Shown: positions 1-6,302 of the stretch, in pieces
Position numbering within the stretch: the first letter of the stretch is position 1
Layout: every line of letters begins with the position of its first letter
Origin: RGIG8767 sp964531805
GTDB lineage: Bacteria; Bacillota; Clostridia; Lachnospirales; Lachnospiraceae
Assembly: GCA_964531805.1 (NCBI GenBank)
Contig: CAZHGE010000064.1
Span: 1-15,947, forward strand
Reading direction: 5' to 3'
DNA: 15,947 bases
Made by a program: the position numbers and the translations under genes
The notes under the pieces: generated by a model
The model's database searches: none
What the model was told of the DNA's origin: nothing
What the model saw: only the letters and a program-made list of their open reading frames with translations

Positions 1-46
1 TGAGCGTTTGCTTGCTAAGTGGCTCACTTTTATATTAGCGTTTACA
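1..46 (-). other. Possible terminus of a second insertion sequence nested in the IS3 remnant
   Basis: Reading the minus strand, recognisable IS3 orfB coding sequence stops at about position 47. What follows starts with TGTAAACGC and includes AAAGTGAGCCACTT, a near-palindromic box. From memory, IS21-family ends begin with TGT and carry AAGTG..CACTT-type repeats, so this could be the end of such an element inserted into orfB. Only 46 bases are visible and no transposase is seen, so it could equally be unrelated flanking DNA. Confidence 0.25.
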
Positions 47-596
47 TTTCTCCTTCTTCATTGCCAGTCGTATTGTGTCCAGAACCAGATTTACTGTTTG
101 TCTGGACGATGTCTTGTAAGCTACAATGCTGTTGTTATATAGATCCCGAATCATGGATAGATACAGTACACCTTCCTTGGTGTGAATATGAGAAATATCT
201 GTAACCCACTTTGTGTTAGGACGATCTGCTTGAAACTGTCGAGCGAGAAGATTCTTGTATTTATGCACCTGTTGACCAAGATTTACCCATTTCCTCCGAC
301 GGCGGATTTCTGACAGCAAACCATACTTTTTCATTACTCGCAGAACAGTTTTGGGATTCTTATGTATGTTCCTGTGTGCCAGCCATAACCAGACCCGTCG
401 GTAACCGTAGGTTTTATCGCTGGCATCCTGGCATTTCTGAATCTCCTTAGCCAGGTCTGCATCCTTTTCCGGTATTCCTATCCGCTTTACGAAATCGTAG
501 TATCCACTCCTGGACACCTCAAAAAAACCTGCACATAACCGATATTGGGTACTCGTCACGATGACGGTAGATAACTGCATACTTTGCCTTAGGCCT
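35..596 (-). pseudogene. IS3-family transposase OrfB, frameshifted and 3'-truncated
   Basis: OrfB carries the DDE integrase of IS3 elements. The visible protein has the N-terminal HTH_21-like part (SRSGYYDF, then TYGYRRVW) and the start of the rve core with the first catalytic Asp in TKWVTDIS, followed by GVLYLSMIRDLYNNSIVAY. The frame containing RPKAKYAVIYRHRDEYPISVMCRFF runs into a stop right after a run of seven T on the minus strand (plus 521-527). Dropping one T restores RFFEVSRSGYYDF, so one base was gained there. The 3' end leaves the family after AMKKEK at about position 47, so the second Asp and the Glu of the DDE triad are missing. It is a dead gene. Confidence 0.85.
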
Positions 597-900
597 CACG
601 TCCTTTCTGTTGACTGCAGAAAATCCCGCAATAATTTATCTCCATTCTTAGTCGATGTAGCTCCTTCTCCATGTCCTGCTTGGGAGGCTGGCCATCTTTC
701 CGCGGCCTCCCTTTCGGCTTAGGCGCAATCCCTTTGAGCATATTTCGCTTCTCACTGTTGTGTCTGTACGACCAGTTCTTCATCTGTTTAAGGCTTAATC
801 CCAGCTCATCTGCAATCTCCTGCAAGGTCAGACCATCCTGCCGCATTGACAATATGACCCCCTCAATGGCTTTCAGATGTGTGTATTTTCGTTTCTGCAT
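589..900 (-). pseudogene. IS3-family transposase OrfA, tail frameshifted
   Basis: This encodes the small DNA-binding subunit of an IS3 transposase. The first 85 residues show a helix-turn-helix (LTLQEIADELGLSLKQMKNW), a basic linker with KPKGRPRKD, and the start of the leucine zipper (MEKELHRLRMEIN). After MEIN the open frame reads YCGIFCSQQKG, which is not family-like. The next frame gives LLRDFLQSTERT and a stop at 596-598, the usual ending, so one base was lost around 630-637. The start is ATG at 898-900. The normal -1 frameshift that fuses OrfA to OrfB would no longer work. Confidence 0.8.
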
Positions 901-910
901 AGCACAACCC

Positions 911-936
911 CCTGTGTAGTTATTATCCTACACAGG
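911..936. repeat. Inverted repeat in the IS leader
   Basis: CCTGTGTAG (911-919) and CTACACAGG (928-936) form a perfect 9-bp inverted repeat with an 8-base centre, 11 bases upstream of the orfA start on the minus strand. Its place in the IS leader suggests a hairpin that limits read-through into the transposase, or a site bound by transposase. This function is inferred only from position. Confidence 0.6.
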
Positions 937-971
937 GAGCCTTTTGTCTATCGTCCAGTTTTACTGGTTCG

Positions 972-1911
972 GTGCATGCTGTGTCAAAGCTAATCTTTCA
1001 TGTTGACGTCAACAGCGCCTTTCTGTCCAGGGAGGCGGCCCGTCGGGTGGCCTTTGGGGAGCCGGATATTCGCCTGATCCCCGCTGTCATTGGCGGGGAC
1101 CGGGATAAGCTTAGCGGGGTGGTGCTGGCTAAGTCCATTCGGGCGAAAGAAGTTCGGCACCAAGACCGGCGAGCCAATAGGTATGGCCTCGCGGAAATGT
1201 CCTGACCTTTTTCTGGCCCGGCCGGATTTTAAGCTCTACGAGGAAAATTCCCAAACGTTTATGGACATCTGCCGGGAATACGCCCCGGTGGTGGAGAAAG
1301 CCAGCATTGACGAATGCTACCTGGACTTGAGCGGTACCCACCGGATCTACCCGGACCCGGTGGCGCTGGCCCATACCATAAAGGACCGGTTCTGAAGGGA
1401 ACTGGGCTTTACCGTGAATGTGGGTATGGGAGAAAATAGGCTGCTGGCCCTGGTGGATAGCGTTACCGCCCGGATCCGCAGTGATGGTGTAAAGGCTTAC
1501 TGCGTGGCGGTCACCATCCGCAGCAATGCTTTTCGGAACCAGTCCCACCAACGGAGCCTTCAGACACCTACAGACATTTCACGGGAGGTCGACCAGATCA
1601 GCAAAGCGCTGTTTGATGAGCTGTGGGACGGGGTTACACCCCTGCGCCTTTTGGGCATTGCTCTGACCGGCATCACCCGGGAGAATGTGACCCAGTTCAG
1701 CCTCTTCCCCGACCAGTCCCGGGAGAAGGCTGAAAAAATCGACCTAGCCACCGATGCTCTCAATGCCAAATTCGGACGCACAACCATCGTCCGTGGCTCC
1801 AGCATCCAGTCGAAGATCGATGTGGGAAAGAAATACCAGGCGCAGATGGAGCTGAAACAGAAAGAGCAGGAAGGGGAAGATCTCCCAAAGAGATGCGCCG
1901 CTTATAGCTGA
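972..1911 (+). pseudogene. dinB: Broken Y-family DNA polymerase (DinB/UmuC type)
   Basis: Y-family polymerases copy damaged DNA. The palm start IFHVDVNSAFLS with the first metal-binding Asp is present, then the frame is lost near 1145-1152. The next frame continues KKFGTKTGEPIGMA through the second metal site SIDECYLDL. An in-frame TGA follows at 1393-1395, then FTVNVGMGENRLLA. At about 1445 the sequence jumps directly into the little-finger domain (RSNAFRNQSHQ, TPLRLLGIALTGI), so roughly 100 residues of palm and thumb are deleted. The C-terminus ends in a charged tail (ELKQKEQEGEDLPK). The IS3 remnant abuts the 5' end and may have removed the native start and promoter. Family assignment is confident; the exact subfamily is not. 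Confidence 0.85.
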
Positions 1912-1919
1912 AAATAAGG

Positions 1920-1958
1920 GAAAGTCCGGTAGGAGTGTGATACTCCCGCTGGGCTTTT
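1920..1958 (+). terminator. Rho-independent terminator after the broken polymerase gene
   Basis: A stem of about 17 pairs with one mismatch (arms 1920-1936 and 1942-1958, loop GTGAT) starts 8 bases after the pseudogene stop and ends in CTTTTC. It separates the old polymerase unit from the sugar operon downstream. Confidence 0.75.
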
Positions 1959-2035
1959 CATAAAACGCAGGGGAGGGCGGATACCTAAGAGTTTTGACGC
2001 TTCAAAAGTTGCAAAAACGTGATATAATGGATCAG

Positions 2036-2126
2036 ACTTCAAAAACTGTGGATCAAGGGTGGCTAGATGTTGTCAATGTGCATAAATCCGGATATCCAAA
2101 ATTATGAGATTCCACAATTTTGAAGT
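2036..2126. repeat. Imperfect inverted repeat pair, possible MITE or solo IS ends
   Basis: ACTTCAAAAACTGTGGA (2036-2052) matches the reverse complement of TCCACAATTTTGAAGT (2111-2126) except for one base change and one extra A. The arms are 58 bases apart and the centre has no ORF. The pair lies in the roughly 255-base gap between the polymerase terminator and the RpiR gene. It could be a tiny non-autonomous element, paired ends of an excised IS, or a regulator site. No target duplication was identified. Confidence 0.45.
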
Positions 2127-2142
2127 TCACCTGATAGTTTTA

Positions 2143-2173
2143 TTTCGAAAGTTGTTGACAGTTTCTGAAAGTT
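2143..2173 (+). promoter_or_regulatory. Candidate RpiR operator: two TTTC/GAAA boxes around the -35
   Basis: TTTCGAAA (2143-2150) and TTTCTGAAA (2162-2170) flank the -35 hexamer, and GAAAGTT recurs at 2147 and 2167, 20 bases apart, about two helical turns on one face of the DNA. RpiR-family regulators often bind paired TGAAA/TTTCA-like half sites. Since the first gene is an RpiR protein, autoregulation by binding here is a reasonable inference. No binding data are available. Confidence 0.5.
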
Positions 2174-2183
2174 TTGCTATCAT
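2155..2183 (+). promoter_or_regulatory. Sigma-A-type promoter of the sugar operon
   Basis: TTGACA (2155-2160) and TATCAT (2178-2183) are separated by exactly 17 bases. The expected start of transcription is near 2190, leaving a short leader of about 24 bases before the GTG start of the RpiR gene. The only clearly better-than-chance promoter on the plus strand upstream of the operon is this one. Confidence 0.75.
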
Positions 2184-2213
2184 AATTACACAAATACAGG
2201 GGATGGAATAAAC

Positions 2214-3053
2214 GTGGAAAAAGTAAATATTATTCAAACTCCGTTGTGGGAGCTTCGGGTACGCAATGCGATCAATCGACTGAGCGGTTCCGAGAGGAAA
2301 GTTGCGGAATATATCTTGAACGCGCCTGACGCGGTGCTGGCGGCCAGTGTCCAGCAGCTTGCACAGGAGAGCGCGGTCAGTGAAGCGACGGTGGTGCGCT
2401 TTTTCCGAAAGTCCGGATTTACCGGCCTGAAGGAATTCAAGATGGTGATGACCCAGGAGCATACCCGGGAAAGCGGCGCACCCATCACCAGCCGTCGGCT
2501 CAATGATTCTGACACGATCTGCAGCATCAAGAAAAAAGTGTTTTGGGGCTGTATAGACGCGCTGGTCGATACGGTCAGTACCTTGGATGATGAACAGCTG
2601 GCCTGTGCCATTGATGTTCTGAGCGCTGCGCCGTATATAGAAGTGTTTGGTATCGGCGGTTCTGCGTCTGTGGCGCGAAGCGCACTGCATAGCTTCCGAA
2701 AAATCGGACTGCGGATGAATATTACAACAGATTTCAATTTCGTGTATTTGCGCATGGAGCGGTTCAATGAGGATGACGCAGTGCTGGCGGTTTCCCGCTC
2801 AGGAGAAACCAAGGAGATCATTGAGGCGGTCAAGATTGCAAAGCAGAAGGGTGCGTTTATTATCAGCATTACCAACGCCCAGGAATCCACGCTGTCAAGG
2901 CTGTCGGATTGCTGCCTGGCTTCTACCAGCCGGACAGATATGCTGACAGGTGACGATACATATGAGCATGTGGCCCAAATCGCGATCATACACGCGTTGT
3001 ATGCCGGTGTGGCCATGCGGCTGAATGAAGCAAAGGAGTTTGCAGATGAGTGA
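2214..3053 (+). CDS. RpiR-family transcriptional regulator (HTH + SIS)
   Basis: 279 aa, the normal length for this family. Residues 1-80 form the RpiR helix-turn-helix domain (LSGSERKVAEYIL, SVQQLAQESAVSEATVVRFFRKSGFTG), and about 125-270 form a sugar isomerase-like SIS domain that usually senses a sugar phosphate (GIGGS at 146-150, SRSGETKE at 194-201). The start is GTG at 2214 with GGGGATGG about 7 bases upstream. It is the first gene of the operon, overlaps the next gene by 8 bases, and has paired TTTC/GAAA boxes in its own promoter. It probably controls the operon in response to a phosphorylated intermediate made by the downstream kinases. Activator or repressor role cannot be told from sequence. 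Confidence 0.9.
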   Translation: MEKVNIIQTPLWELRVRNAINRLSGSERKVAEYILNAPDAVLAASVQQLAQESAVSEATVVRFFRKSGFTGLKEFKMVMTQEHTRESGAPITSRRLNDSDTICSIKKKVFWGCIDALVDTVSTLDDEQLACAIDVLSAAPYIEVFGIGGSASVARSALHSFRKIGLRMNITTDFNFVYLRMERFNEDDAVLAVSRSGETKEIIEAVKIAKQKGAFIISITNAQESTLSRLSDCCLASTSRTDMLTGDDTYEHVAQIAIIHALYAGVAMRLNEAKEFADE

Positions 3054-3963
3054 TTATCCACAGATCGTCGGTGTTGGACATAATTGCCTGGACCGCCTCT
3101 GCACAGTGGAGGCGTACCCGCCGGAGGATGGATCGACCCATATCACGTCGATCAGTGTACAGGGCGGTGGCGCAGTGGCAACAGCAATGGTGGCCGCGTC
3201 CAGACTGGGAGTGTCCGCCGCAATCGTGGGTAATCTGGGAGACGATGAAGCGGGAAATGAGATCTGCCGTCTGCTGAAAACAGATGGGGTCAAAACGGAT
3301 TGGATATCCTTTGTGCCGGGAGAACGGAGTTCTGTTTCCTATGTGATGATCGATCCGTCCCATGGCTCCCGTACCAAATTTCCCTATCCGGATGGGCTGC
3401 CGCCCATCAAATGGGATGAGAAAAAAATCCGGCTGATCCGTCAGGCAAAGGTGCTGCACCTGGATGGCACCCAGTATGAAAACGCGATGGCTGCCGCAAA
3501 AATCGCAAAAGCGGCGGGCGTGACCGTTTCCCTTGATGGCTGCTCGATGCAGAAGGATAATCAGCGGAATCGGGATCTGGCGGCTATGGCGGATATTCTG
3601 ATTATGAATGCCAAGTATCCGGTTCGTGTATCCGGAAAAGAGAACGATGCCGAAGCATTGCTGGAGATGTCTACATGGGGACCGAAAATCGTAATCGGGA
3701 CCAGAGGGAGCGAAGGCTGTCTTGCGGTGGTCGATGGAAAGATTGTTTCCGTTCCTGCCTACCGGGTGGATGCGGTGGATACTACCGGTGCCGGTGATGT
3801 ATTTCACGGAGCGTTTCTGGTGGGCTGGCTCCAGGGCATGGAGCTTTTGGAGAATATTCGGTTTGCCAGTGCGGTTTCCGCGCTGAAATGCACACAGATC
3901 GGCGGCCGCGCCGGGATCCCGACGTATTCGGCGGCGCTGGAGCTGATGTCCCGCACGGTGTAA
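3046..3963 (+). CDS. PfkB/ribokinase-family sugar kinase 1
   Basis: 305 aa, typical PfkB length. It has the N-terminal glycine motif (GGGAVATAMVAASRLG, 40-55), and the C-terminal signature DTTGAGD (245-251) with catalytic base Asp251 and anion hole. The block after it (VFHGAF, then RFASAVSALKC and GGRAGIP) resembles what I remember of YihV-type sulfofructose kinases more than classical 1-phosphofructokinases. That resemblance is from memory and PfkB specificities are hard to read. The chosen ATG at 3046 has AAGGAG 7 bases upstream; an in-frame earlier start exists but lies deeper inside the RpiR gene and lacks this site. Overlap with rpiR (ATGAGTGA) suggests translational coupling. It likely phosphorylates a ketose or ketose phosphate fed to the aldolase. 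Confidence 0.85.
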   Translation: MSDYPQIVGVGHNCLDRLCTVEAYPPEDGSTHITSISVQGGGAVATAMVAASRLGVSAAIVGNLGDDEAGNEICRLLKTDGVKTDWISFVPGERSSVSYVMIDPSHGSRTKFPYPDGLPPIKWDEKKIRLIRQAKVLHLDGTQYENAMAAAKIAKAAGVTVSLDGCSMQKDNQRNRDLAAMADILIMNAKYPVRVSGKENDAEALLEMSTWGPKIVIGTRGSEGCLAVVDGKIVSVPAYRVDAVDTTGAGDVFHGAFLVGWLQGMELLENIRFASAVSALKCTQIGGRAGIPTYSAALELMSRTV

Positions 3964-3968
3964 CGTAG

Positions 3969-3998
3969 TTGGTATTATACAGCGTGAGCTGATAATAA
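3969..3998 (+). promoter_or_regulatory. Weak possible internal promoter before the binding protein
   Basis: TTGGTA and TAATAA are spaced by 18 bases in the 61-base gap between kinase 1 and the binding-protein gene. Both hexamers are poor matches. The gap otherwise carries a strong ribosome site, GGAGGG at 4011-4016, 8 bases before the ATG. Listed as a possibility only. Confidence 0.2.
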
Positions 3999-4024
3999 AA
4001 AATCTATTTCGGAGGGAAACAAAC

Positions 4025-5122
4025 ATGAAAAAGATCTTGGCAATCCTGCTGGCTTTGGCCATGACGCTGTCTTTTGTGGCCTGCTCAAACGGAGAAAACG
4101 AAAAACCCAGCGAAACAGAGAAAAACTCTGTGAGCACCACCCCTGTTGAGGATGGCACTGAGGCTGTCCAAGGCGAAGAGGCTTCTGGCGTGTTGAATGT
4201 GTATACCACGGTCAGCGACCTCCAGTATAACACGATTATGGGCGCGTTCCAGGAAAAGTACCCCAATATTCAGATCAACTACACCCAGGCAGGTGCCGGC
4301 GAGTGCAAGACCCGTATTCAGGCAGAATCCGGCAACCCTCAGGCTGACATTATGTTCGGCGGCCTGGTCTATGCGGATACCATTACCTATGGCGAATATT
4401 TTGAAGAATATGTATGTACCAATGACTCCCTGATGCCCGATGAGTTCAAGAACAGCACCGGCGTTCTGACCTATCACGACACCCAGATCCCCTGCCTGTG
4501 GGTCAATGACGCACTGGAAGAGGAGCTGGATATGAAGATTGAGAGCTATCAGGATCTACTGGATCCCAAGCTGAAGGGCCTGATCGCTACCGCCGATCCC
4601 ACCGGCAGCTCCAGCGCATGGAACCAGCTACAGTGCATCCTGACCGACTTCGGCGGTTGGGAGAGCAAAGAGGCATGGGATTACATCGACCAGCTGATGG
4701 ACAACATCGTGATCACCGATGGTTCCTCCGCGGTTTACAAGGGTGCCTACAACGGCGAGTATGCTGTTGGCTTGACCTATGAGCCTGCCTGCGTGCAGAT
4801 GCTCAGCGAGGGTGCAGAAGGCGTTCACATCGTTTACCCCACCGAGGGTGTTACTTCCATTGCGTTCGGTTCCGCCATTATCAAGGGCTGCACCAACCTG
4901 GACAATGCAAAGCTGTTTATGGACTTCCTGCAGAGCGACGACTGCCAGGCTCTGTACCTGCAGTGCGGCGCCCGTCCTGCTACCAGCTCCACCCTGTCTG
5001 TGACAAACGAATACATCGTTGATCTTTCCACCATCGAGTACAAGGAAGCTGATACTGTTGCGCTGGCAGAGAATCAGCAGGCGATCTTCGAGAGCTGGAA
5101 TACACTGTGGACTCAGCACTAA
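4025..5122 (+). CDS. ABC transporter solute-binding lipoprotein (AfuA/FbpA-type fold)
   Basis: 365 aa. A lipoprotein signal peptide (KK, hydrophobic core, lipobox FVAC) gives Cys20 as the lipidated residue, so it is anchored outside the membrane. A Ser/Thr/Glu-rich linker follows to about residue 57, then a type 2 periplasmic-binding fold beginning VLNVYTTVSDLQYN, with IQAESGNPQADIMFGG, DPTGSSSAWNQL and GEYAVGLTYEPA. This subgroup includes iron(III), 2-aminoethylphosphonate and, in AfuA, hexose-phosphate binders. I do not see the adjacent Tyr pair of classical ferric FbpA proteins in the expected place, and the neighbours are sugar enzymes, so a sugar or sugar-phosphate ligand is the better guess. 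A stem-loop just downstream may keep its transcript more abundant than the ATPase and permease. Confidence 0.85.
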   Translation: MKKILAILLALAMTLSFVACSNGENEKPSETEKNSVSTTPVEDGTEAVQGEEASGVLNVYTTVSDLQYNTIMGAFQEKYPNIQINYTQAGAGECKTRIQAESGNPQADIMFGGLVYADTITYGEYFEEYVCTNDSLMPDEFKNSTGVLTYHDTQIPCLWVNDALEEELDMKIESYQDLLDPKLKGLIATADPTGSSSAWNQLQCILTDFGGWESKEAWDYIDQLMDNIVITDGSSAVYKGAYNGEYAVGLTYEPACVQMLSEGAEGVHIVYPTEGVTSIAFGSAIIKGCTNLDNAKLFMDFLQSDDCQALYLQCGARPATSSTLSVTNEYIVDLSTIEYKEADTVALAENQQAIFESWNTLWTQH

Positions 5123-5144
5123 TATACTAACAGATTATTACGAG

Positions 5145-5178
5145 GCCGTCCTTGCCCTGCGGCAAGGGCGGCTTTCTC
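5145..5178 (+). terminator. Intercistronic stem-loop, likely attenuator
   Basis: A 12-pair stem with one G-U pair (arms 5145-5156 and 5161-5172, loop CTGC) is followed by TTTCTC. It sits 22 bases after the binding-protein stop and ends 16 bases before the ATPase start. The U tract is short, so it probably lets part of transcription through and protects the upstream mRNA 3' end. More binding protein than ATPase and permease is the usual need of ABC importers. Confidence 0.65.
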
Positions 5179-5194
5179 AGAAATGGAGGCAGCT

Positions 5195-6292
5195 ATGAGT
5201 ATTGAAATCAAAATATCCCACGCTCTGAAAAAATACGGGGACAATGTGGTGATCCCGGATCTGTCGGTTGGGATCAAGCCTGGCGAATTTTTTACATTGC
5301 TTGGCCCTTCCGGCTGCGGCAAAACCACACTGCTGCGTATGATCGCGGGTTTCAACTCCATTGAGGGCGGAGATTTTTACTTTGGCGACCGGCGGATCAA
5401 TGACCTGGATCCGGCGAAGCGCAATATCGGTATGGTGTTCCAGAACTATGCCATTTTTCCCCATCTGACGGTGAGAAAAAATGTGGCGTTCGGCTTGCAG
5501 AATAAGCGGCTGCCCAAGGATAAGGTCGAAGAACAGACCAATAAATTTCTGAAGCTGATGAAAATTGACCAGTACCAGGATCGGCTACCTGAGCGGCTGT
5601 CCGGTGGTCAGCAGCAGCGTGTTGCCCTTGCCCGTGCCCTGGCGATCGAACCGGATGTACTGCTGATGGATGAGCCGCTGAGCAACCTGGACGCAAAACT
5701 GCGGGTCGAAATGCGTGAGGTCATTAAGGAGATTCAGAACAGCCTGGGCATCACCACGGTGTATGTCACCCACGATCAGGAAGAGGCGATGGCAGTTTCT
5801 GACCGAATCGCGGTTATGAATGAAGGGGTGATTCAGCAGATCGGCGACCCCAAGACCCTGTACCAGCGCCCTGCCAATCTATTTGTATCCACATTCATTG
5901 GCCGGACGAATTTGCTGGAAGCGGTTGTGGTTTCGGAAAATGGATTCCGTGGCCTGAAATTCAAGGGCGGAATGCAGGTTGCCATGGACAACCTGACAGA
6001 CGATGTGGAAAATGGCCAGCAGGTGATCGTGTCGGTGCGCCCTGAGGAGTTTGTAATCAAGGATGCCAGTGATGGAGAGGATGGCCTGAATGCCACCGTT
6101 GCCTACAGCACATTCCTGGGTCTGAATACCCATTATTTTGTAGATCTGGCAGATCAGGAACGTGTGGAGATCATTCAGGAGTCCCGGATTGAGGAGATCC
6201 TGAAGAAGAACACGCCGATCAAGCTGGGTGTCAAAAAAGAGAAAATCAACGTGTTTACACAGGATGGTTCCCGGTCTGTTGTGAAGTCGTGA
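5195..6292 (+). CDS. ABC transporter ATP-binding protein (FbpC/AfuC/PotA type)
   Basis: 365 aa. Numbered from the chosen start: Walker A GPSGCGKTT (37-45), signature LSGGQQQR (135-142), Walker B VLLMDEP (155-161) with catalytic Glu160, and switch His193 in THDQEEA. The C-terminal part from about 235 is a TOBE-type regulatory domain (FIGRTNLLEA, SVRPEEF). It powers import with the fused permease next door. The ATG at 5195 is preferred over the in-frame ATG at 5183 because GGAGG (5185-5189) lies 5 bases before it and inside the longer form. The stop is 10 bases before the permease start, so the two are probably co-translated. The ligand cannot be read from an ATPase. Confidence 0.92.
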   Translation: MSIEIKISHALKKYGDNVVIPDLSVGIKPGEFFTLLGPSGCGKTTLLRMIAGFNSIEGGDFYFGDRRINDLDPAKRNIGMVFQNYAIFPHLTVRKNVAFGLQNKRLPKDKVEEQTNKFLKLMKIDQYQDRLPERLSGGQQQRVALARALAIEPDVLLMDEPLSNLDAKLRVEMREVIKEIQNSLGITTVYVTHDQEEAMAVSDRIAVMNEGVIQQIGDPKTLYQRPANLFVSTFIGRTNLLEAVVVSENGFRGLKFKGGMQVAMDNLTDDVENGQQVIVSVRPEEFVIKDASDGEDGLNATVAYSTFLGLNTHYFVDLADQERVEIIQESRIEEILKKNTPIKLGVKKEKINVFTQDGSRSVVKS

Positions 6293-6302
6293 GGGAAGCG
6301 CC

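Larger units (their letters stand above)
47..970 (-). mobile_element. Degenerate IS3-family insertion sequence
   Basis: The region holds an orfA followed by an orfB in the order and orientation of an IS3-family element (IS150-like subgroup), transcribed on the minus strand. The right boundary is put near 970, where a GGACGATAGACAAAA-type terminal stretch and the palindrome CCAGTTTTACTGG (955-967) sit directly against the first codons of a broken polymerase gene. The left end is missing: orfB is cut after about 190 of the usual 270-280 residues. Frame breaks near 630-637 (orfA tail) and at a 7-A run (521-527, orfB) mean the element cannot make active transposase. Exact terminal repeats and target duplication were not resolved. 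Confidence 0.8.

Noticed and set aside
1993..2028. TTGACG and TATAAT as a second upstream promoter
   Set aside because: The two hexamers are 23 bases apart, too far; a TTCAAA -35 at better spacing is a weak match.
2234..3061. 275-codon open frame opposite the RpiR gene
   Set aside because: Antisense shadow of a clear HTH-SIS gene; Ser/Ala-rich translation without family motifs.
2986..4266. 426-codon open frame on the minus strand
   Set aside because: It lies opposite the PfkB and binding-protein genes, has low-complexity, His/Arg-rich shadow composition and no ribosome site or known motif.
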